From positions 391,423,037-391,487,036 of the forward strand of contig NC_080672.1 of assembly GCF_030247195.1 (NCBI RefSeq): a stretch of 64,000 nt of DNA, read 5' to 3'. This DNA is from Topomyia yanbarensis. Taxonomy: Eukaryota; Arthropoda; Insecta; Diptera; Culicidae. Both the position numbers and the translations under genes were made by a program. Positions within the stretch are counted from its first letter, which is position 1, and each line of letters begins with the position of its first letter. Under the pieces are notes generated by a model. That model worked only from the letters and a program-made list of their open reading frames with translations. It did no database searches and was not told the origin of the DNA. This document shows, piece by piece, positions 25,945-36,672 of this stretch.

Positions 25945-27525
25945 TGTATGTGATCCAAGACCAGAGGCGACGCGTGGTTTCACCGTCAACCTGTTCAATA
26001 TATCACAAAGGCCCACAAAACGTCACAATCATCTTTAATTTGACTGCATGAGACGTTTTAGATCAACTGATTATTTCTTGTTTATCTCTTCTGACGCTAC
26101 TCGGGTTGACGGGATTCTCTGTTCGAAAGAGCTGAGTAAAACAAATTTGTTGCCAAAGCCCACCGGTAAATTGTCAAACAAACGTCTTGTAGAATGCTTA
26201 AAAGAATGAAAAATATATAGCATACTCGAGAAGCGAGCAATTTAAAAGATATCTGAAGTAAAATTTAAGAAAAACAATCATGAATAAAAGTATCATCGAA
26301 TAGAGTTAAAATAATCGAAGCTCTTTTTGAACGGCTAAAAACGCTTATATTGTGCCAGGGCCTACTTTGATACGTTTGAATATTGAATATGATCAATTTT
26401 CACTCAATGAATTCGAATATTTGTAAATCTATCATTGAATATTTATAAATCATGACATGATATGACTTAACTTTAAATGTAGAATCTTATGTTCTACACA
26501 CCAAGAAATAATCGTCGTTCTGTATAAGAATGATTGAAATATTTGTCATCCGGCTTAAAGTCATCCCTCAATTCTTTCAAATGGCATAGAAATTTGAATG
26601 TGCCTCATGCAATTCGTTGAATCCAGAAAACAATATTTTTCTCGTAAAATATCGTTGGCATGAGACATCCAACATCAACCCGTTCATTATTACAATAGAA
26701 CGCGAAATCATTCGAACAACCCTTGATTTGAATTTTTCAAATCATTCATTTTTCACTCTCAGTAGAGAAGTTTTCAACATGTAAATGCAAAGAGCAAACA
26801 ATTTCTTTGAAGTAAAAGTAGACGGTTCATTATTATCGTTGAACCAACGAAATACATACACGCCTAAAACCAATATGCCCCAAGTGCATCAACATTTGTT
26901 TAGGCTACCAAAGAAAACATGCGTTCGACCGACTGTTATGAACGTACGGCGACACGCGCTTAAACATTATAAGCCACTCTCGTTTGCACACAACTCTAAC
27001 GCCCATATGGACATCGCACCAATGAACGCTGGTTCAATATTTGACTTGAACCGGTGCAAAATGAAATAGAAAAAGCCGTCGCATATGACACTCACGCTAC
27101 TGTTCCAGCCGTCGCTCATGCAGCTGCTCTATTTATTCTAGAGCATGCGGTGAGACTACGAGATGCGTGCATGTTTGAGGTTGAACCGATCATGGGAAGA
27201 CAGATTTTTTTTGAAATTTACCTGTTTGATATGATGGGTTGATTGATCGTTCGGATCAAATTGTCGAACTTTCCTATAAATGAATTTGCGTGCTGCTGTT
27301 GTTGTTTTATTTTAACCTTCCGGCAGTCGCGCTAGTGCACTGAGTGCACGCTGCTCTGAAAATCTAGCGAAATCATCTTAGAGCAGCTGCGACTACTCGT
27401 TCAGTGTGCCATTTGCGCGACTTCCGGAGGATTAACTAAAAATGGGTTTCGGGTCATCAGATTTCGCTTACCTGTTCAATGAACAGGTTGAACGTACCGA
27501 CACGTCGCCTCTGTCCAAGACTGAC
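25945..27525. mobile_element. Region bounded by a 45-bp inverted repeat
   Basis: AGAGGCGACGCGTGG with TCAACCTGTTCA (25,960-25,996) is matched in inverted orientation by TGAACAGGTTGAACG with ACACGTCGCCTCT (27,479-27,511). Two short frames inside (26,785-27,069 and 27,054-27,242) are unrecognised and probably meaningless. Part of 26,040-26,200 is a third copy of the repeat seen at 33,060-33,275 and 48,790-49,110. Confidence 0.55.
27316..27431. mobile_element. TTAA-flanked (piggyBac-type) MITE, 116 bp
   Basis: TTAA at 27,312 and 27,432 brackets termini CCTTCCGGCAGTCGCGC and, reading inward from the right, TCCTCCGGAAGTCGCGC. TTAA duplication is the hallmark of piggyBac transposition. Confidence 0.7.
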
Positions 27526-28966
27526 TTGAATAGTTCCATTGAGCATAGTTTTCATACCTTACATCATTAGACTCAGTGTTCTCCATTCACCCACGATTAT
27601 ACATTTGCACTAATCTGCCCCTTATTATCGTATTTACGGAATGACACATTCTTATCACGATGACAATTTTTTTATAAAGGTATTCTGAAAATGGGTGCAT
27701 GCGTTGAAAAGTTCTAACGCGGCCACCACGGAATCTCAGAAACCAATTTATCCACCATTCTAAAAAAAATTCCTACCTGAAAATCCTATGTGCCAAGAAA
27801 TATAGTGAGTGCATGAAATTGTTTTCAGCAAAGACACGCTAGAGTTCGCTGCACCCAATTATGCGAAAAGATGATTCGAAAACGACATAAACCTAGAAGC
27901 ACCAGATTAAACGGGAAACGTAATTTTCTCAATTATCGTACTGGGCCACTGTAATTGATCGCAATGGTAGTAAAATGCAATCCCAATGGGTGAGGAGAGC
28001 CCACCATATATTTACTAAATGTTAACAACTGTTCAAATCGTTTCAATAGTCCCTCACAAACCCAATATTTAAATTATAAGTGTAAAATATTCAGTCAGTC
28101 AACATAGAATGTCTTAAATAAAGTATCTTATTACTTAATCGGTCGTAGATCTTCATAAAAACACTTTCTCCAAAAGGGTTCTACTAAAATTTCATAGGAC
28201 CCTGCAACAATTTATGTTCATGATACTTCTGAAAAATGCGGCAATGACCATATAGAGTAATTACACCAATTATGGATACCTGCTATGTCCATCATAATAA
28301 CGTTATCAATTTGTTAGCAGTTATTATTTTTTCACTATTTTCAATAGGAACACAATTTCCGAAATACATATGTAACACAATAATTTCATAGACTAGCTAG
28401 CATAGACTTAAATTGCCGGTGAACTATATAAGGAGCAACATAGAATTTGCCTGGTTCGCCCTAATCAGTCCTAGTTCTGAACCTTGAAAGAGACAACAGG
28501 CCGTCGTCGCGGGCTACATAGGGCGTGTGTCGGGCAATCTTGGCTTAACACTCTAAACATAAAAGACAATCGCGCACCTCGATGGCCCGCCGCAGCAGAA
28601 GACGTAACGTCAATCTACTTCTATCACTAGATAACACCGCGTGAAAACAACCACTCATTAACAGAAGTAAGCGGATAAATCCAGAACTTTAGGTACGAAG
28701 CTGAACCTTAAACCAGATCCCAAAACCTTCTAACAACAAATTACGTGCCCGATACCCGAAGACCCAAAAGATACTTTCCATTCACACCCAGAACGTCAAT
28801 AACAAGCGATGAGAATTAAGCAGGCCCCTTCCGGAATCGCAACGACTATCCCCGGGGGATGAGAGCAGCCGCGAACCCACAAACAGTAACATTAATAACC
28901 AACATCTTACATGTAACGATGAGTTTATTTTCCCCTGGAGCTAGATACTCTTAAAAGATGATCTAT

Positions 28967-29418
28967 GCCGTAATGGAACATGCTTTTAGATCCCATCAAA
29001 ACATCTCTACAATTGACTTTCAATACCAAGTAGAGGCGCATTCCCGATCAGCTATTGATGGCTTAAATAAAATATATGTTAAAAGCTTCTATGTTTATTT
29101 GGTCTTATCCAATCACATTGTGAAAATTGAAATCAGAAGTTTCATTTTTAGCTGGTAAATACTATCCACAGACGAACAGCAGTGCAAACAAAGCCGTAAT
29201 GGAACATGCTTTTAGATCCCATCAAAACATCTCTACAATTGACTTTCAATACCAAGTAGAGGCGCATTCCCGATCAGCTATTGATGGCTTAAATAAAATA
29301 TATGTTAAAAGCTTCTATGTTTATTTGGTCTTATCCAATCACATTGTGAAAATTGAAATCAGAAGTTTCATTTTTAGCTGGTAAATACTATCCACAGACG
29401 AACAGCAGTGCAAACAAA
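28967..29418. repeat. Perfect 226-bp tandem duplication
   Basis: Copy 1 (28,967-29,192) and copy 2 (29,193-29,418) both start GCCGTAATGGAACATGCTTT and end CAGCAGTGCAAACAAA. I found no difference between them when reading both, and the peptides read through each copy are identical. In such an eroded region this means a very recent duplication or an assembly artefact. Confidence 0.9.
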
Positions 29419-30466
29419 GCTTATTAACAACCATTTAATTGTAACGAACTGTTTCAAGTGTATCCTGAAACTGTCACTTTCCCTATTTCCTCTTGTTTGT
29501 ACTATCCTCCACATCCCAAAATGATATTCAAAAACAAATTTGTCACACACAAAATGACTTTTTGTTTGACAACTATAACTTCTAAAAAACCAACAGCTAT
29601 GCTGTTGTCATCTTTTATTTCATCAGTGCTTTTGTGGTCGCTGATAAATCTAAACCTTTAACACATTCCCTCTGATGCAAATATTAATTAAAAAATCGCT
29701 GTGCAGCAGATAGGTCCATTAGTCGCTCCAATCTCAAAAATATTTCATATACCAGAGTCACAAAAAACTGGTTAAATTAATTTCAATGGTTAATAAAATT
29801 ATAGAAACTCATACTTCATTACAAATTTCCAACAGATTTACAGAGTTGCTAAAATGTAAAAAATAAAATCGACAATCAAAATTCAAATTATCAACCGCCT
29901 CACCTCAGTTGCATCGTTTTTTCTTATTCCAAAAGTCACCCCCATTAGTCACTTTCCATATTCCCTTAGTCACCTAATGTGACAAAAATTGTCACCTTGG
30001 TGATATCTCTCACTTTAAGTGAGATGACTTGAAAATTTCCGATCACCTTAGTCACGTGAGATTTGTGTCACCTCACCGAAAGTGACCGTCAGAATAACCC
30101 CCAACGTTTGTTCCAGTACTCTTTGTTTGCTTTCATTCACAGTCCCCGATACGCCGTTTTGGGACAGTTATTCGTTACAACAGCAATAGTGCGCGTGTGT
30201 GACGTTAATCTGACGTCAATAAGTGCCGACCCATGGTTCGGGCGCTTATCGAGTTTGTGGTGCTGGATCACCGCCGGACGAAGCTCATCACCAAGGAGTT
30301 CTCACTTCCACGACACCCTCCCCTCTCGCTGTAGAGTATGGCCCGTACTAGCCGTACTCTCCTCTACAACAAACAGTCAAGAAGAGGGAACAAATAGGAT
30401 AACGGCTTCGGCTAAGAAGAACACTATGGTGGCTTCCGGGATTCCTTACAGGGAGCTAGACAATCC

Positions 30467-30538
30467 GTTCCTTTGCTAGAACCTCCCTAGCGATGTTGAT
30501 GACGAACCACATCGCTAGGGAGGTTCTAGCAAAGGAAC
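30467..30538. repeat. Perfect hairpin, 30-bp arms, 12-nt loop
   Basis: The left arm 30,467-30,496 (starts GTTCCTTTGCTAGAACCTCC) is exactly complementary to the right arm 30,509-30,538 (ends GAGGTTCTAGCAAAGGAAC). The loop is TGATGACGAACC. The size and loop would suit a small-RNA precursor, but a young MITE is equally possible. Confidence 0.85.
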
Positions 30539-30779
30539 GAAGCTCATCTTCATAGCTAGTAGATAAGGCCCGCTACTGGAGAAGCCAACGAAAAGTAAGA
30601 CAACTAGGCCGTTACAGTCCTGGCCAGTCGGACGAAGCCACTGCATTTCTGTCCAACGTTAGCAGCAGATCGACGATCATGATGTACGGAATCAAATTGC
30701 ATTAAGAGAAAAGGTTTGTCAAAATTCATCCATTCAACAGATCACTTTTAAATTTTCTGGGAATGTGTTCGGGAGACCT

Positions 30780-31530
30780 TTGGCACGAAATTATCCTCCT
30801 TAGCCTTGTACCACTCTAGAACATCTTTCGAGTTATGGCACCAAGCTAAATCGGACCAGAAAATTGTAGGGTCAACGTGCGAATTGGACTCTTTTGGAAG
30901 CATTCTTTTAAATACACTTGACAACCGTTCCGGTTGTCATGAACGGGGTGCTTCACTTTCCACACGAGCAGATTGCCTGCCGAAACATGTATTTATTGGC
31001 AAACTTAGACTTTTTCTGCTTTCTAACTTCCTCAGGGACGTCGTCACCAGCGGTAACGAAAAGTAGCCCAGGTATTTACCGGGAATCTGCTTTCACTCAA
31101 GTCTCGTCATCCATGACGAGTAAAGGCGGTTACGTCAACAGATGAGAGTGGAGCTTCCGAGCACGTGGTTTCCGTACTATATTCTGGAGTTCATTGCGTT
31201 TCGATGCCTTTTGGACTTTGTAAGTGGATAATCCTTCACATTTTTTGCATCTTGCACATAAGTTTTGCTTAAATGCAGATTTTTCCCCATCTCTCACTGA
31301 ACTATTGAGATCCAACCTTTCAAAGGTTAGATTATTCCGCTTATCATCCTTCACACTATACGGGGATCCATTTTGGCCACGTTTTTCCTTCTTATTGACG
31401 ATAGAATGTTCGTTGTACTGTACATTGTTGTACATTCGTGCGGCTAAAATTTGCGCCGTTTGTATCATTGAATGGGTGGTGCGGGTGAGGTGGTACATCA
31501 CTCGTAAAAACGGCACCATGAACTTGTTCG
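30780..31530 (-). pseudogene. mariner-like (ITmD37-type) transposase relic
   Basis: The minus strand read from 31,530 downward gives an N-terminal part (LTRTTHSMIQTAQILAARM, then SPYSVKDDKRNNLTFERL). A catalytic-core segment follows with the first aspartate motif (LVMDDET) near 31,110, then VPEEVRKQKKSKFANKYMF, QAICSCGK, and near 30,840 SDLAWCHNSKDVLEWYKAK containing the second aspartate. Stops and frameshifts break it into at least four pieces, so it is dead. The DDE/D triad layout is typical of mosquito mariner relatives with a D37D/E spacing; the exact clade is inferred. No flanking terminal repeats were found. Confidence 0.75.
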
Positions 31531-31569
31531 ACGATTTGTTGCTGGCGTGCTGACGATTACCCGCCCTGT

Positions 31570-32880
31570 TTAACGGATAAGGCTAGCTACATTCAGATTT
31601 GATTTGTGTGCACCAAACTGATGCTTAGGTATATGCTTATGGAGTTGAAGTCGCCAGTTTTTGCATGACGAGCTAACCGAATCCTTTTGACGTCGTGTCA
31701 ACACTTGTATCATACATTGCAGTACCGATACCGAGCCTGGCACCCCGTTCGTGTCAACAGTGAGATTTCGAAGGTTGCAAAAAATGGCAGCGAAAGGTTA
31801 AATTCGATCAATTCCGTTCGAAGGGTTTGCCAGTTTAGAAGTGGTTTTTTATAAGTCTATTGGTATCGAGGGTTATCATGGAGGCATTCCAAGGACGTCT
31901 GGCTGAACTTCCGCCTCTCTGATGTTAGATGGTGGGCAATCGTGAGCATAAGTACGAAAATAAAGTGCAATTCGGCACCAAGCTGTGGGGTGAAGTTTGA
32001 TCATTTTGCACGAAATTTGCAACAGCATTGCCGGGCGAACGAATTGTTTGGAATCGTAGTCGGCGGTTACTTCTAGTTTGGCGTTGATGTTTAGTGTTCA
32101 TGATTTTTCAAATTGACACAGTTGTGCTAAATTTTTATTGTGTGGTGAACCTTTTTTGTTGTTGTTCGGATCAACTGTCCCGTGAAAGTGATTCAAATTT
32201 ATTGGGTTGAATACTGTGATTCCTTTAACGACTATGAAAATGCCTGCTCTCAATGTGGGACACGTCAGTACACCGGAGCCTCACTATATTCCAGGGTAAA
32301 TAAAATAAATAGTTCATCTTATTAGATTGCTTTGCTATGCACATAATTTGTAGCGCTTTTGGTTTTACTACAAGGTGCTCCACCGGTGCAGCATAAAAAG
32401 ACAGACAGAACATATCAAACCCAAATTTGATTTACCACACCGGTGTAGTTAGAGTTTCCTTTGCTGTTAGTCATGTTTTGGTGAAAAAAATATCTTTTCA
32501 ACGTAAAACTTTTTCGAGAGTATAATTAATTCCACAGTTCAACAATAGAAATTCATCAAATCGAAAAAATGTAATGTAGAAATTCCAACTCAGACATTAC
32601 CCTCCGGAATTTCCGGATCGCGTTGTTTCATTTAAGAGGTTACTGTACTGCCTATAATCGTCAATCAATCCCATGAAGATAGGGTATCTCATTGAACTTG
32701 GAATTTATTGCGTTTATAGGCAGATATATGAAGTTGGGGCTCAAAAAATCGAAAAAAAGATTGCATATTTTAAAAGGACACACTAACGAAAATATGTGTG
32801 TGGAATTTTATCTAGATCGAAGTACCAGATTTCAGCCGTTCACAGCGCGCTGGTTCCATACATGAATAAATCTTTAAAGG
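31570..32880. other. Gene-free stretch
   Basis: No domain, exon or repeat pair recognised apart from simple AT-rich sequence. Confidence 0.4.
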
Positions 32881-32883
32881 GGA

Positions 32884-32950
32884 TTACTGCCCATGATCGC
32901 ATATCTGTCCCGTTTTCTATAAGATTTCCTATCTTTATGGGACTGATTAT
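32884..32950. mobile_element. 85-bp palindrome family, truncated copy 3
   Basis: TTACTGCCCATGATCGCATA, then CTGTCCCGTTTTCTAT and TTTATGGGACTGAT, match the left four-fifths of the element at 7,104. The right arm is lost. Confidence 0.75.
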
Positions 32951-33004
32951 TTTGTCAACGCGGTTTGCCTTGGAGAAAAGTGACTTTGGGTGAGGGGCTA
33001 TAAC

Positions 33005-33432
33005 CACAGACTAACAGACATAACACTATGAGGGAATTCCCTCAAAAAATATCGATCCGGCATCCATGAGATATTTCTGATCAGCTGATTATTTCTTCTG
33101 ACGTAACTCGAGCGGGTGCGCCGTCCAACAAAATCGCCGATTCGATTCAACATCAAACGAATCGGGTTACCGAAGTATGGTCGTCGGATGGTTTTTTTCT
33201 GTTCGCAGGAGCAAGCTTGTTGACAAAACCCCTCGCTGAATTGTCAAACAAACGTCGTGGTGGATTGCCTTATTTTCCTGAACACATTTACAGTCCCAAA
33301 CACTCATTTGCTGGTGCGTTACCCCTCAAGCTTGGGAACTATTTTTCATTAGTGATATATCCCCCATATGCTTTTAACATGACCGTAATAGCGGACGAAG
33401 CTTTGTTTTTGAGTGTTATGTCTGTTAGTGTG
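33005..33432. mobile_element. 428-bp MITE (TIR CACA-ACTAACAGACATAACAC)
   Basis: CACAGACTAACAGACATAAC at 33,005 pairs with GTTATGTCTGTTAGTGTG ending at 33,432. The interior (GATCAGCTGATTATTTCTTC, GAATTGTCAAACAAACGTC) is shared, inverted, with 48,790-49,110 and, in the same orientation, with 26,040-26,200. Confidence 0.8.
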
Positions 33433-33967
33433 AACCATAACTCATCCAATTTTTCATGTAATTTTTAATAAAAATTGGATTCAAACCGCACTGCAATAAC
33501 ATTCTTCTAATAAATGCTTCTCATAGACTGGTTAGTTCGACTGGCCAGGCCATGAGAGTACCATTTCTATCACACTAATTAAGCATTCCATCAATTCAGT
33601 GTCTTTCAAACTGATATCTGAGCTGTCCTTTTAACTGCAAATAGTATGAACAAATATGTCAAAAGTTGTTGTTAGGGAAACTTTTTCATTGAAACCTTCT
33701 CCATGATCCAAGTACACTGGAAAAAAATTGCTTTACGTTTTTAAAACGATGAACATTACAGACACTTTTTATCACAGACTTGCGTAGAGAAAAATAGTAA
33801 ACTTAGCAAACCATGAATGTAAACTGGCGTCACTGAAGCTCATATAAGCTTCGCATGGGCTTCCTCTTTTACTTCCCCTCTCAAAACCATCATGCTCGTT
33901 TGGCTACACTTTTAGACAGTCCGTTTGGCTACAATTTTTGACACTTCGCTAATCTGTAAATAAAGTG

Positions 33968-34256
33968 TCCATAAATGACGCAGCATTTTTTGAGCGATTT
34001 TTAACACCCCCACCCCCCTACCCCATCGTAGCATTTCGTCACAGACCTTTAAGTATCCCCACTGGTAATTACGTAGCTTGACGGTAACTCTCCCCCCCCC
34101 TCTTATCCCCGTAAAATTAAAAAAAATAAAAAGCGATGTTAGTTTTTCCCTTTAAAAAAGCTACGTAGCATGCACATAACCTCCTGTCATACCACATCAT
34201 CACAAAATACAAAACTCCCCCTCCCCCATATAATGCTACGTCATTTATGGATGATC
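33968..34256. mobile_element. MITE with TIR CCATAAATGACGYAGCAT
   Basis: TCCATAAATGACGCAGCATT at 33,970 pairs with AATGCTACGTCATTTATGGA ending near 34,250. The interior has C-rich runs (33,008-like CCCCCACCCCCC near 34,010 and CCCCCCCC near 34,091). Confidence 0.75.
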
Positions 34257-34675
34257 CCTAATGTACATTAGATTGTTGACATTTGATGATGGGGTAACGG
34301 GAATCAGAGAGAATAGGAAGAGAGACGAAGAGTAAAAATCAGTCAAAACGGCAACACTCCCTTTATAATGATTTCAACACTCGCATTTTGGCAACCGCTT
34401 CCAAAGGCTACACTTTAAATGACTCCTATTCTATTTTGAAAACAAACCGTATGGTTATCGTTGGATTTGTTTAGCAAATGGTGTGCATTGCGAAACAAAG
34501 CGATGAAATAATTCTTAACGCTTTTTTTTAATACATGTACTCTAGAATGCACCTTACAATCACGATTTAACATTTAATTTTAAATTTTAATTTCTTTTTT
34601 GATGGATGTACAATACTTATCTCCTCTAACTCAAGCATGAGTAATGTTTATTTGCATTGCACGATTGGTCTGCTC

Positions 34676-36605
34676 AAAAGAGACTAGAGGTCGCATGTCG
34701 CTATTAACCCTTGTGAAGGCAAGCTAAAATCCTAACATTAAAGGGCAAGCCGCGCCTCTCAGGCCCGTCTAAATTCAAGCTCCTTTTTGCCGTTCTCATA
34801 TAGAAAGGTTATGCAATCGGTCGAATTTTCGACTTTTTAACCGAGACCCGCAGGGCCAAATCTCTTACACCATTCGACTCAGTTCGTCGAGATCGCAAAA
34901 TGTATGTATGTGTGTATGTATGTATGGATGTATGTATGTGGCAAACAATCTCACCAATTTTTCTCAGAGGTGGCTGGAACGATTTGTACAAATTTAGTCT
35001 CAAATGAAAGGTACAGCTTTCCCATCGGTCGCTATTTATTTTTTATTGATCTGACTTTCGGTTCTGGAGTTACGGGTTGAAGAGTACAATCACACAGCAA
35101 ATTTCCATAGAAACTGATTCCACCATGATGTCCAAATGATGCAATATATATTAAAATATGTGCAACATTACTTGGCTTTGCATGTCTAGGTCATTAATGA
35201 CCCACCGAAGGCACTTCGACCACATTGGCCAGCTATGACGGTTCTTGATGCCCCGGGGGAACTTACCAAGTTCCTAAGATAATGTCATACCTATTTCTCA
35301 ACGAATTCTTTACCGATTTTTACAAACTTGGTTTCAAATGAAAGGTACAGCATACCCATTGGCTGCTGTTGAATTTATATTTGGTCCGACTTCCGGTTCC
35401 GGAATTAAAGGATGATGAGTACGAAGACGCAGCAAATCCCGATTTCAGCGTATAAGGTGAAGGATGTAAAAAGGTCAATTTTTTTTCCAAAAGGTGAGTA
35501 CTCGGAAGATCACGTCGACTGTCGATTGGTTCTGAGCTCCATTTCGTTTGAACACGACCAATAAATGTTTCTGAGTTGCAATTAATTTCTTCTGATGCAT
35601 AACCGGAGTAAATATTCAGATTTTTCTTCCGAGTCTGCATCAGATTCATTGTCGGAAGCAATATCATTCACATCTTCTTCCTCGCTTTGCAAATCAGTTT
35701 CGGAGTCGTCTGCTGTTGAATTTGCTGGAATTTCTTCCATTATTTCAGATTCTTTGAGATGATTGAAAAGATGGGCATATCGTCTTATAGCCATTTCAAT
35801 TTTTTGTTGCTTCTAGATCCTACAATTTTAATAATTACGACAACTGTAACACAAAAAATAGACAACAAAAATAGACAATAACGACAGAGTTAGGTTATGT
35901 TATATCCAAATAATTGTCAAGTAGACCACAATGGGTGAAATAAAAGTATTTACCCAAAAAAATATGACACACGTCATTATCGTATGCTATTTTTACATTT
36001 CTTATGAAAGAAATGTATAGAATTCGCTCAAACTTTCAAGATTTTTTTCTTATAAGAAAAGGTAAAAAGATAAAATCATTAAAAACATGAAAAAATACCT
36101 GCTAATATGAAGATGAACTCATCAAAATGTTTTTTTTCTTCAGATAAATATTAATGTATAAAACCCGTGGTATACCTAGTAAATATTGCATGCACACCGG
36201 GCCTACCAGGCCTGGCTTGCCTTTTTGTGCATGTAAAAAATTCAAACATAGATGCACATCACTCCATAAATGAAAATTTCACAATTCTTTATTTTTGTTA
36301 TAGATTTCAAAGCTACTTATCAAAATTTCCATGCCCAAGCTTATACTACATACACATTTTTTTGTTACTAAAAAATTGTAACGTGCCGGGCCTCTGAGAC
36401 CCGCTTGCCTTTTTGAGGGTTAACACTAATAATTTATCATCTTGATCTTACATATGCTAGGACCATTAGTTTGATACATATTACCCCGGGTACACACATG
36501 TCAAAGTAATGGGATACAATATGCTAGAGCGAGACCCCATGTTTCACTCCGTCAATACATGGAGACAGTAGCGCTTTGCTCCTTCTAGTAGTTATAATCT
36601 CTTTT
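34676..36605. mobile_element. Second element with 8-bp TSD nested in family A
   Basis: Starts AAAAGAGACTAGAGG and ends GTTATAATCTCTTTT, flanked by the perfect 8-bp duplication GTCTGCTC (34,668-34,675 and 36,606-36,613). The intact family A copy at 63,650 has a single GTCTGCT at this point, giving a related empty site. Net length without the piggyBac-like insert is about 215 bp. Confidence 0.85.
34708..36419. mobile_element. piggyBac-like non-autonomous element, 1.7 kb
   Basis: TTAA at 34,704 and 36,420 brackets termini CCCTTGTGAAGGCAAGC and, reading inward from the right, CCCTCAAAAAGGCAAGC. A subterminal GGCCTCTCAGGCCCG-like block is present at both ends. A minus-strand frame (35,582-35,794) encodes a very acidic stretch with Asp/Glu/Ser repeats (LQSEEEDVNDIASDNESDAD) resembling the acidic N-terminus of piggyBac transposases. 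No catalytic domain is left. A TATG microsatellite repeat (from about 34,785) is inside. Confidence 0.8.
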
Positions 36606-36672
36606 GTCTGCTCAATAAGGTATTTTTGGCTTCACACTATTCGTCTCTCTCTTTATTCTCTCTGACGGGAAT

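Larger units (their letters stand above)
21863..30102. mobile_element. 8.2-kb region bounded by 38-bp inverted termini (large non-autonomous DNA element)
   Basis: The left end begins GGGGGTTATTCCGAACAGTC and the right end, read inward, begins GGGGGTTATTCTGACGGTCA. They match over about 38 bp through TGAGGTGACAC. Both ends carry several subterminal copies of a GTCACCTTAGGTGAC-like palindrome. AAC flanks both sides (21,860-21,862 and 30,103-30,105), a possible 3-bp target duplication. No intact transposase lies inside. The interior holds later insertions listed separately. The alternative is two solo copies of a smaller family in opposite orientation that happen to bound this stretch. Confidence 0.6.
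34305..36664. mobile_element. hAT-like MITE (family A, copy 1) split by nested insertions
   Basis: Termini CAGAGAGAATAGGAAGAGAG (34,305) and TCTCTCTTTATTCTCTCTG (to 36,664), flanked by the perfect 8-bp duplication ACGGGAAT (34,297-34,304 and 36,665-36,672). CAG-type ends with an 8-bp duplication indicate hAT. Without its insert it is about 420 bp. An uninterrupted copy lies at 63,285-63,711. Confidence 0.9.

Noticed and set aside
28398..28660. LTR or retrovirus-like promoter (TATATAAGG near 28,426)
   Set aside because: No matching second LTR, primer-binding site or gag/pol sequence was found in the window.
30063..30479. 138-codon plus-strand frame
   Set aside because: It starts within the terminal repeat of the 8.2-kb element and matches nothing I know; a short alternative frame (MVRALIEFVVLDHRR) was considered but has no support either.
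36470..36492. TATTACCCCGG followed by GT as the end of the missing CIMIP2 exon
   Set aside because: The phase and P-G would fit, but an in-frame stop lies four codons upstream of the motif, and the site is inside the nested transposon.
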